Assembly (NCBI GenBank): GCA_964533585.1
Contig: CAZHMM010000206.1
Span: forward strand, 1-6,112
Reading direction: 5' to 3'
Length of the DNA: 6,112 nt
Source: Elioraea sp964533585
GTDB taxonomy: Bacteria > Pseudomonadota > Alphaproteobacteria > Acetobacterales > Acetobacteraceae
Shown here: positions 1-6,112 of the stretch, piece after piece
Layout of the letters: each line of letters begins with the position of its first letter
Position numbering within the stretch: the stretch's first letter is position 1
Position numbers and translations under genes: made by a program
The notes under the pieces: model-generated
The model's input: only the letters and a program-made list of their open reading frames with translations
Database searches by the model: none
What the model was told of the DNA's origin: nothing

Positions 1-7
1 GCCCGCG

Positions 8-36
8 TGGACGCCGCGCCGGGGCTTCGCTAGAAG
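8..36 (+). promoter_or_regulatory. Candidate sigma-70-type promoter for the his operon
   Basis: TGGACG at 8-13 matches the -35 consensus TTGACA at 4 of 6 positions. TAGAAG at 31-36 matches the -10 consensus at 4 of 6. They are separated by exactly 17 nt. The predicted transcription start falls at about 43-44, on the hisB ATG itself, so the mRNA would be leaderless. This would explain the lack of a good Shine-Dalgarno sequence. A 5-bp hairpin (GCTTC 24-28, GAAGC 33-37) overlaps the -10. Bases 1-33 are also an open frame ending in TAG, so the tail of an upstream gene cannot be excluded. Confidence 0.35.
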
Positions 37-43
37 CGTGCGC

Positions 44-646
44 ATGACCCCGCCGCGCCGCGCCTCCCTCCGCCGCGAGACGAGCGAGACGCGCATCTCC
101 GCGAGTGTCAATCTCGACGGCACCGGCACCGCCAAGGTCGCGACCGGGATCGGCTTCCTCGACCACATGCTGACCGCGCTGGCGCGGCATTCGCTGCTGG
201 ACATCGAGCTCTCGGCGGAGGGCGACCTGCACGTGGACGGGCACCACACCACCGAGGACACCGGCATCGTGCTCGGCCAGGCGGTGGCGCAGGCGCTGGG
301 CGAGAAGCGCGGCATCCGCCGCTATGGCGCGGCCGTGGTGCCGATGGACGAGGCGCTGGCCGAGGCGGCGGTCGACATCTCCGGCCGGCCCTATCTGGCC
401 TGGGAGGTGCGGTTCCCGACCATGAAGGTCGGCGAGATGGACACCGAGCTGTTCGTCGAGTGGTTCCGCGCCTTCGCCACCAACGCCGGCATCACCCTGC
501 ACATGACGCTGCGGGCGGGCGCGAACAGCCACCACATCGCCGAGGCCTGCTTCAAGGCGCTCGCGCGTGCGCTGCGGGAAGCCGTCGAGGCCGATCCGCG
601 CGCCGCCGGCGGCGTCCCCTCCACCAAGGGCAGCCTGGTCGGCTGA
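44..646 (+). CDS. hisB: Imidazoleglycerol-phosphate dehydratase (HisB, monofunctional)
   Basis: HisB dehydrates imidazole glycerol phosphate to imidazole-acetol phosphate in cytosolic histidine biosynthesis. The 200-aa product has the full set of family motifs: FLDHM with His41, the DGHHTTED block with His67, His68 and Glu71, PMDEAL around residues 100-105, TLHMTL with His153, and the NSHHIAE block with His163, His164 and Glu167. The His and Glu residues are the two dinuclear Mn-site clusters known for the family. The protein ends STKGSLVG, typical of full-length IGPD. There is no N-terminal histidinol-phosphatase domain, unlike the bifunctional enterobacterial HisB. A GTG at 38 is an in-frame alternative start (202 aa). 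ATG 44 is preferred because it coincides with the predicted transcription start, and a weak AGAAG at 32-36 is better placed for it. The stop overlaps the next ATG by 1 nt (TGATG), so translational coupling is expected. Confidence 0.96.
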   Translation: MTPPRRASLRRETSETRISASVNLDGTGTAKVATGIGFLDHMLTALARHSLLDIELSAEGDLHVDGHHTTEDTGIVLGQAVAQALGEKRGIRRYGAAVVPMDEALAEAAVDISGRPYLAWEVRFPTMKVGEMDTELFVEWFRAFATNAGITLHMTLRAGANSHHIAEACFKALARALREAVEADPRAAGGVPSTKGSLVG

Positions 647-1026
647 TGCGGGTCTGGACGGTGCATATCCGCCAGGGCCACGACACCATCCTGGTGCGCG
701 AGGGCTTCGCCGTGCTGGCCTTCCTGTTTCCGGTGCTGTGGTTCCTGGTCAACCGCATGTGGCTGGTGCTGGTGCTCTATCTCGCGCTCGGCGCGATCTT
801 CGGCGCGGCGACCCAGGCGCTGCCCGAGGCGGCGATCGCGGTCGGCGCGTTCGCCGTGCAGCTGCTGGTCGGGTTCCACGCCCGCGACCTCCGCCGCTGG
901 ACCCTGGAACGGCGCGGCTGGCGCCTGCTCGGCGTGGTCGCGGCCAAGGGCGGCGAGGACGAGGCGCTCGCCCGGCTCTATGCCGGCCGGCCCGACCTGC
1001 TCGCCTGGGGTGCGGCGCGGGCGTGA
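646..1026 (+). CDS. DUF2628-like small membrane protein in the his operon
   Basis: This 126-aa protein has no known biochemical function. It has a short N-terminal soluble segment (MRVWTVHIR), then about three hydrophobic segments: roughly 21-35 (FAVLAFLFPVLWFLV), 39-57 and 62-77. A basic, probably cytoplasmic tail follows, containing FHARDLRRWTLERRGW (77-92). The layout of a FP-LW hydrophobic start, several membrane helices and a G-F-x-A-x-x-L-R-R-W-x-L-x-x-R-G-W tail is what I recognise as the DUF2628 family, from memory rather than a search. The ATG overlaps the hisB stop by 1 nt. The stop overlaps the hisH GTG by 4 nt. It is therefore locked into the his operon, although no histidine enzyme is membrane-bound. 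A reading frame continues upstream of 646, but that part only shadows hisB. The gene call is firm; the family call is fairly firm; the function is unknown. Confidence 0.85.
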   Translation: MRVWTVHIRQGHDTILVREGFAVLAFLFPVLWFLVNRMWLVLVLYLALGAIFGAATQALPEAAIAVGAFAVQLLVGFHARDLRRWTLERRGWRLLGVVAAKGGEDEALARLYAGRPDLLAWGAARA

Positions 1027-1688
1027 CTGGCACCATCGCGATCGTCGATTACGGCTCGGGCAATCTCCGCTCGGCCGCCAAGGCGTTCGAGCGGGTCGCC
1101 GGCGAGGCCGCGCGCGGGGTGCGGGTGGTCGTCACCGGCGAGGCCGAGACGGTCGCGCGCGCCGACCGGATCGTGCTGCCGGGCCAGGGCGCCTTCGCCG
1201 ACTGCCTCGCCGGGCTCGCCGCCGTGCCGGGGATGCTTGAGGTGCTGGGCGACGCGGTGCGAAGGCGCGGCGTGCCGTTCCTCGGCATCTGTGTGGGCAT
1301 GCAGCTGCTGGCCGATCGCGGCCTCGAGCACGGCGTGCACCAGGGCTTCGGCTGGCTGCCCGGCGAGGTCATGCATATCCGCGACCTGGCCGGCCACGAC
1401 CCGGCGGCGCACCTGCCCTATCCGCAAATGGGCTGGAACGCACTTGTGTGGACGGGGCCGGCGCACCCGCTTCTGGAAGGAGTTCGGCAAGGTTCCCATG
1501 TCTATTTTGTTCATTCCTATGCATTGGCCGCAGGGGACCCGACCGACGTGATTGCGGTGACCGACTATGGCGGCCCGGTCGTGGCCGCGGTGGCGCGCGG
1601 CACTGTCGCGGGCATGCAGTTCCACCCGGAAAAGAGCCAGGCGACCGGCTTGCGCATCCTGGCGAACTTCCTCGCGTGGAGCCCGTGA
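1023..1688 (+). CDS. hisH: Imidazole glycerol phosphate synthase, glutamine amidotransferase subunit HisH
   Basis: HisH hydrolyses glutamine and passes ammonia to HisF, which converts PRFAR to IGP and AICAR. The 221-aa product is a class I (triad) amidotransferase. The N-terminus IVDYGSGNL is typical of HisH. The nucleophile Cys90 lies in GICVGMQLL, and the triad is completed by His201 and Glu203 in MQFHPEKS. The oxyanion-strand motif LPGQGAF is at 52-58, and HVYFVHSY at 159-166 is also conserved. Translation starts at GTG 1023 within a GTGA overlap with the upstream stop. This start puts the first beta strand directly at the N-terminus; any earlier start only adds sequence overlapping the neighbour. 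Codons 135-177 are unusually rich in A/T-ending triplets compared with the rest of the gene. Its partner hisF is not in the window. Confidence 0.96.
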   Translation: MTGTIAIVDYGSGNLRSAAKAFERVAGEAARGVRVVVTGEAETVARADRIVLPGQGAFADCLAGLAAVPGMLEVLGDAVRRRGVPFLGICVGMQLLADRGLEHGVHQGFGWLPGEVMHIRDLAGHDPAAHLPYPQMGWNALVWTGPAHPLLEGVRQGSHVYFVHSYALAAGDPTDVIAVTDYGGPVVAAVARGTVAGMQFHPEKSQATGLRILANFLAWSP

Positions 1689-1693
1689 GGAGG
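1687..1693 (+). promoter_or_regulatory. Strong Shine-Dalgarno for the GNAT gene
   Basis: GAGGAGG, with AGGAGG at 1688-1693, overlaps the hisH stop codon and lies 9 nt before ATG 1703. It decides the start of the acetyltransferase gene. It is the best ribosome-binding site in the his cluster, where the other internal genes rely on overlapping stops and starts. Confidence 0.8.
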
Positions 1694-1702
1694 CGGCGCG
1701 CG

Positions 1703-2323
1703 ATGGAACGCAACGACCGCGGCGCCCCCGCGCCGGACCTGCCCCACGAGGCCTCCGCCCCGGCGCCGCAGCCGGCGCGGCCCACCCTGGCGGTGGACCG
1801 CGCCCAGTCGCTCAGCGAGACGGAGCTCAGCGAACTCGCCGAGGCGGCGGCGGCGGCGATCATGGATGGCGGCGGCTTCGGCTGGGTGAAGCCGCAGCCG
1901 CGCGACACGCTCGCGCGCTACTTCCGCGGCGTGCTGCTGGTGCCCGAGCGCAGCCTGTTCGTCGCCCGGCTCGACGGCACGATCGTCGGCGCCGCCCAGC
2001 TCGTCCGCCCGCCGCGCAACAACGAGGCGCAGGCCTTCTCGGCGCAGCTGATGCACTTCTTCATCGCTCCCTATGCGCGCGGCCACGGGCTCGCGCGCCA
2101 GCTGATCCGCCGGGTCGAGGCGTACGCCGCGGCGATCGGCGTGCGCGTGCTGAACCTCGACGTGCGTGAGACGCAGGAGAGCGCGATCCACCTGTTCGAG
2201 GCGGCGGGCTTCGTGCGCTGGGGCACGCACCCGGCCTATGCGCAGGTGGGCGGCCGGGTGATCGCCGGCCATTTCTTCTTCAAGCGTCTCGCGGCGACGG
2301 GGCGGCGGGCCAAGGACTCGTGA
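1703..2323 (+). CDS. GNAT-family N-acetyltransferase, substrate unknown
   Basis: The 206-aa product begins with about 30 Pro/Ala-rich, probably disordered residues, followed by a GNAT fold. Motif A spans about 117-142: MHFFIAPYARGHGLARQLI has the acetyl-CoA pyrophosphate-binding pattern R-G-H-G-L-A (126-131) ahead of a helix. Motif B spans about 150-172, with LNLDVRETQ followed by the SAIHLFEAAGF helix typical of GNAT C-termini. The final GHFFFKRL strand completes the fold. GNAT enzymes move an acetyl group from acetyl-CoA to an amine on a small molecule or protein; nothing here identifies the acceptor. ATG 1703 is set by the AGGAGG upstream. The gene lies 14 nt after hisH, and its stop overlaps the hisA GTG by 4 nt, so it is co-expressed with the histidine enzymes. 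It lacks the extra domains of large protein lysine acetyltransferases such as Pat. Confidence 0.9.
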   Translation: MERNDRGAPAPDLPHEASAPAPQPARPTLAVDRAQSLSETELSELAEAAAAAIMDGGGFGWVKPQPRDTLARYFRGVLLVPERSLFVARLDGTIVGAAQLVRPPRNNEAQAFSAQLMHFFIAPYARGHGLARQLIRRVEAYAAAIGVRVLNLDVRETQESAIHLFEAAGFVRWGTHPAYAQVGGRVIAGHFFFKRLAATGRRAKDS

Positions 2324-3054
2324 CCGCGATCACGGTCTATCCGGCGATCGACCTGAAGGACGGGGCCTGCGTCCGGCTGAAGCGCGGCGAGATGAGCGAG
2401 GCGACCGTCTATGCCGCCGATCCGGCCGCGCAGGCGCGCGCCTGGGCCGAGGCCGGGTTCGAGTGGCTGCACGTGGTGGATCTGAACGGGGCGTTCGAGG
2501 GCCGCAGCGCGAACGCCGAGGCCGTCTCGGCGATCCTCGCGGCCGTGGACATCCCGGTGCAGCTCGGCGGCGGCATCCGCGACATGGCGGGGATCGAGCG
2601 CTGGCTCGCCGCCGGGGTGCGGCGGGTGATCCTGGGCAGTGCCGCGGCCAAGAACCCCGAGCTGGTGCGCGAGGCGTGCCGCGCGTTTCCGGGCCGGATC
2701 GTCGTCGGCATCGATGCGCGCGACGGCTTCGTCGCGACCGAGGGCTGGGCGGAGACCACCGCGATGCGCGCGCTCGATCTGGCACTCGCGTTCGAGAATG
2801 CGGGCGTGGCGGCGATCGTGTTCACCGACATCTCGCGCGACGGCATGCTGGCGGGGCTCAACCTCGAACAGACCGAGGATCTCGCCTGGGCGCTGACCAC
2901 GCCGGTGATCGCGAGCGGCGGGGTGGCGCGGGTGGAGGACATCGCGGCGGTGCGCGCGCGTGCCGGCGCGGGGATCGAGGGGGTGATCGTCGGCCGGGCG
3001 CTCTATGACGGCCGGATCAGCCCGGCGGAGGCGCTGCGCGCCGCGCGCGGCTGA
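2320..3054 (+). CDS. hisA: ProFAR isomerase HisA
   Basis: HisA performs the Amadori rearrangement of ProFAR to PRFAR, the step before HisHF. The 244-aa product is a complete (beta/alpha)8 barrel. Strand 1 is YPAIDLKDG with Asp11. The half-barrel phosphate-binding motifs are QLGGGIRD (81-88) and ASGGVAR (198-204). VGIDARDGFVATEGW at 129-143 contains Asp132. TDISRDGML at 169-177 contains Asp174, which with Asp11 aligns to the known catalytic acid/base pair. IVGRALYDGRI near the C-terminus is typical. It is HisA rather than its paralogue HisF because it has AIDLKDGACVRL and VVDLNGAF and lacks the HisF pattern around CLDV. Translation starts at GTG 2320 in a GTGA overlap with the GNAT stop, with no independent Shine-Dalgarno obvious. 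The next gene is acs, not the hisF often found here in alphaproteobacteria. Confidence 0.96.
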   Translation: MTAITVYPAIDLKDGACVRLKRGEMSEATVYAADPAAQARAWAEAGFEWLHVVDLNGAFEGRSANAEAVSAILAAVDIPVQLGGGIRDMAGIERWLAAGVRRVILGSAAAKNPELVREACRAFPGRIVVGIDARDGFVATEGWAETTAMRALDLALAFENAGVAAIVFTDISRDGMLAGLNLEQTEDLAWALTTPVIASGGVARVEDIAAVRARAGAGIEGVIVGRALYDGRISPAEALRAARG

Positions 3055-3163
3055 GGGGTCTCCCCTCCGACCCCGCGCATCGGCTAGGTTTTGACCCAGA
3101 ACAACGCGTGCGGCGTGCCAGCGTGATCCCGTGCGCGCGCCGCAACGATTGGGGAGACCGCCG
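3055..3163 (+). promoter_or_regulatory. hisA-acs intergenic region with inverted repeats and a weak promoter candidate
   Basis: This gap holds the only plausible acs promoter. TAGGTT at 3085-3090 has the three most conserved -10 bases (TA...T) but no convincing -35 at 16-18 nt. A TTGACC at 3091-3096 resembles a -35 but has no matching -10. GAGGGG/CCCCTC (3053-3067, 3-nt loop) forms a 6-bp stem overlapping the hisA stop. GGGGTC/GACCCC (3055-3074) is a competing stem. Neither is followed by a T-run, so termination here is doubtful. GGTCTCCCC at 3057-3065 is perfectly complementary to GGGGAGACC at 3151-3159, which contains the acs Shine-Dalgarno. Confidence 0.3.
3151..3156 (+). promoter_or_regulatory. 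Shine-Dalgarno of acs
   Basis: GGGGAG lies 7 nt before ATG 3164 and decides the acs start. A GTG at 3131 is in frame, but it lies upstream of this site and would add 11 residues that do not look like Acs. Confidence 0.75.
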
Positions 3164-5119
<1,956 letters not shown>

Positions 5120-5135
5120 GAGTGGGATGGGTGGT

Positions 5136-5179
5136 TTGGAGGGAAGGGCCAATGGCCCTTCCCTCCAAGGGTTTTCTTT
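5136..5179 (+). terminator. Rho-independent terminator of acs
   Basis: A perfect 15-bp stem (5136-5150 with 5154-5168) closes a 3-nt AAT loop and is followed, after GGG, by TTTTCTTT at 5172-5179. It begins 16 nt after the acs stop. The reverse strand has no T-run beyond the stem, so it acts in the acs direction only. The three G bases between stem and T-rich stretch are slightly unusual. Bases 5165-5181 can form an alternative small stem (CCAAGG with CTTTGG). Confidence 0.85.
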
Positions 5180-5201
5180 GGGCCGCGCGGCGGCGTGGCC
5201 C
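5180..5201 (+). repeat. Second GC-rich hairpin behind the acs terminator
   Basis: GGGCCGCGC (5180-5188) pairs with GCGTGGCCC (5193-5201) around a GGCG loop, giving a 9-bp stem with one G-U pair. It directly follows the T-rich stretch of the first hairpin. Two closely spaced hairpins between genes could be a dispersed REP-like element or a double terminator. Copy number cannot be judged from this window. Confidence 0.4.
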
Positions 5202-5206
5202 CCTCG

Positions 5207-5215
5207 TGATACGGT
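5207..5215 (+). promoter_or_regulatory. Possible extended -10 promoter of the MNT-HEPN pair
   Basis: TGATACGGT has an extended -10 TG one base before TACGGT, which keeps the three most conserved -10 bases. No good -35 is visible 17 nt upstream, where the second hairpin lies. The predicted start would be near 5222, at the ATG, so the message would be leaderless. That agrees with the lack of a Shine-Dalgarno. This is weak evidence from pattern alone. Confidence 0.25.
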
Positions 5216-5221
5216 GTGTTC

Positions 5222-5572
5222 ATGGACGCCCGCGTGACCTATCCGACCTACACCGAAATCCGGGCGCGGCAGTTGGCCGCGCATCGGGCGCGGGCGATCG
5301 CTGCGGCCCGTGCGGCTGCGGCGGCGGCAGCGGAGTGCGGCGCGCGTGTGCGCGTATTCGGCTCGCTGGTCGAGGGGCGCTTCCATCGCGATTCCGATCT
5401 CGATCTCGCGGTGGAGGGGCCGTCGGAGCGGCTGGCGGAGGTTGCGGCGGAGGTGGCGCGCATCGCCGCCGTGCATGGCATTGCGGCGGACGTGACGCGG
5501 CTGGATCGAGCGCCGCCGCGGCTGGCTGCGCGTATCCGGGAGCATGGTGTTGATCCCGCCGCTTTGGAGTGA
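5222..5572 (+). CDS. Minimal nucleotidyltransferase (MntA-like antitoxin of an MNT-HEPN pair)
   Basis: This 116-aa protein is a minimal nucleotidyltransferase of the DNA polymerase-beta superfamily. The signature G-S-x3-G-x5-S-D-x-D-L is present: Gly47-Ser48 in VFGSLVEG and the metal-binding pair Asp59 and Asp61 in SDLDLAVEG. A third carboxylate, Asp90, lies in AADVTRLD. An Ala/Arg-rich helix at about residues 15-38 precedes the catalytic core. In characterised MntA-HepT pairs the MNT transfers AMP from ATP to a tyrosine of the HEPN toxin and silences it; that role is inferred here from motif and neighbour. The start could also be GTG 5216 (two more residues); neither has a clear ribosome-binding site. 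The next gene begins within its last 29 nt in another frame, as expected for a coupled antitoxin-toxin pair. It follows the acs terminator, so it is a separate transcription unit. Confidence 0.88.
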   Translation: MDARVTYPTYTEIRARQLAAHRARAIAAARAAAAAAAECGARVRVFGSLVEGRFHRDSDLDLAVEGPSERLAEVAAEVARIAAVHGIAADVTRLDRAPPRLAARIREHGVDPAALE

Positions 5573-6029
5573 TGTGCTGGCCGACCTGGCGGCGGCGCGG
5601 GAGCAGACTGAGCGTGCGGTCGCCAAGGACGCGGGGTTGGCGGGTCTCGCGGCGGATGTGCGCGAGGACCGCGAGCTCGCGATCGGCAAGCATCTGCACG
5701 ACGCGGTTTCTGCGTTGGAGCGCGCGATCGAGCGGCTGATCCAGGATATCGACGGTGATCTGCCGCGCGGGCGGAGTTTCCATCAGGATTTGCTGGAGCG
5801 TGCGGGGCGCGACATGCCGGGGCTACGGCCGGCGATCGTGACGCCGGCGACGCGTCGCGACGTGGGGGTATTGATCGGGTTCCGGCATGTGTTCCGCCAT
5901 GCCTATGGGGCGTATGACTACGCGCTGGCTGGGCCGAATGTCGCGTTGGTGCGGACGGCGGTGCCGCGTGCGATCGCGGAGATCGAGGCGTTCGGGGCGG
6001 CGATCGGGCTGGTGGAGAAGGGGCAGTGA
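5544..6029 (+). CDS. HEPN-domain protein (HepT-like RNase toxin)
   Basis: The 161-aa, largely helical product carries the HEPN signature R-x4-H-x-Y: Arg114, His119 and Tyr121 in GFRHVFRHAYG. In HepT toxins the Arg and His form the RNase site and the Tyr is the residue AMPylated by MntA. Other helices include ELAIGKHLHDAVSALERAIERL (44-65, described here by position) and a C-terminal helix ending about 156. The block SFHQDLLERA (78-87) through the HEPN motif resembles the longer HepT-like subfamily rather than short DUF86 proteins; this is from memory. It overlaps the MNT gene by 29 nt. The start is uncertain: ATG 5544 has GGGAG only 1 nt away, whereas in-frame GTG 5547 and TTG 5550 are better spaced from it (4 and 7 nt). 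RNA cleavage and cell growth arrest are the expected role, inferred from the family. No other toxin or defence gene is visible nearby. Confidence 0.86.
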   Translation: MVLIPPLWSDVLADLAAAREQTERAVAKDAGLAGLAADVREDRELAIGKHLHDAVSALERAIERLIQDIDGDLPRGRSFHQDLLERAGRDMPGLRPAIVTPATRRDVGVLIGFRHVFRHAYGAYDYALAGPNVALVRTAVPRAIAEIEAFGAAIGLVEKGQ

Positions 6030-6112
6030 TGGTCGGGGACGGAAGGCTCCCGGGGCTCATGGGATCGGGTTGTTTGCCGCCGCTGCCCCGCCGAAACGAT
6101 CCGGGCTGATCT
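6030..6112. other. Intergenic tail, nothing recognised
   Basis: After the HEPN stop there is a 26-codon open frame from ATG 6029 to a TGA at 6109, with no ribosome-binding site and no recognisable product. GGATCG (6062-6067) and CGATCC (6097-6102) are inverted, but the stem is short and has no T-run. I see no terminator or promoter I would defend. Confidence 0.5.

Noticed and set aside
567..1022. Upstream extension of the hisH frame giving a 373-residue protein
   Set aside because: The extra 152 residues are Arg/Pro/Ala-rich and overlap hisB and the DUF2628-like gene. HisH normally begins right at IAIVDYGSGN, matched by GTG 1023.
1498..1551. A 17-codon open frame inside hisH preceded at a distance by GGAAGGAG
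   Set aside because: The purine run is 15 nt from the ATG, the product is not recognisable, and the surrounding codons are explained by HisH.
1565..2272. A 235-codon open frame on the - strand opposite the GNAT gene
   Set aside because: Its composition is Arg/Ala/His-rich and it is a mirror of the + strand codon bias; the GNAT gene has a ribosome-binding site and a full fold.
3131..3163. GTG start adding 11 residues to Acs
   Set aside because: The Shine-Dalgarno GGGGAG lies downstream of it and is correctly placed for ATG 3164.
6020..6089. GGGGCAG/CTGCCCC inverted repeat around the HEPN stop
   Set aside because: A 7-bp stem with a loop of more than 50 nt and no T-run is expected by chance in such GC-rich DNA.

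Overview
The window is very GC-rich (about 70% by eye, not computed), densely packed and almost entirely coding on the + strand. An alphaproteobacterium is likely: HisB is monofunctional, a DUF2628-type small membrane protein sits between hisB and hisH, and third codon positions are almost all G or C. Rhodospirillales, and Acetobacteraceae in particular, would fit. This is an inference from gene order and composition, not a taxonomic assignment.

Bases 1-3054 hold a compact histidine-biosynthesis operon: hisB, a DUF2628-like membrane protein, hisH, a GNAT-fold acetyltransferase and hisA. Neighbouring genes overlap by 1 or 4 nt, or are 14 nt apart with a strong Shine-Dalgarno sequence, so they are surely co-transcribed and translationally coupled. 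HisB makes imidazole-acetol phosphate from IGP. HisA isomerises ProFAR to PRFAR. HisH supplies ammonia to HisF, which makes IGP and AICAR from PRFAR. hisF, which often follows hisA in this group, is not in the window. A promoter candidate just upstream would make hisB leaderless.

Bases 3055-3163 form a short intergenic gap, followed by acs (3164-5119), a full-length AMP-forming acetyl-CoA synthetase. Its transcript ends at a strong 15-bp perfect hairpin followed by a T-rich stretch (5136-5179), with a second GC-rich hairpin directly behind it.

Bases 5222-6029 hold a two-gene module: a minimal nucleotidyltransferase (MNT, MntA-like) and a HEPN-family protein with the R-x4-H-x-Y motif of HepT RNase toxins. 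By family analogy this is a type VII toxin-antitoxin pair in which the MNT AMPylates the HEPN toxin. Bases 6030-6112 show no supportable feature.

The most unusual sequence-level signals are two abrupt changes in codon use inside conserved genes. In acs, leucine TTG codons go from 0 of 18 to 14 of 23 at about base 4265. In hisH, a patch of about 129 nt (1425-1553) is rich in A/T-ending codons. There is also a perfect 9-nt complementarity between the hisA 3' end and the acs ribosome-binding site. I found no wholly new system; the TA module is the main accessory element.
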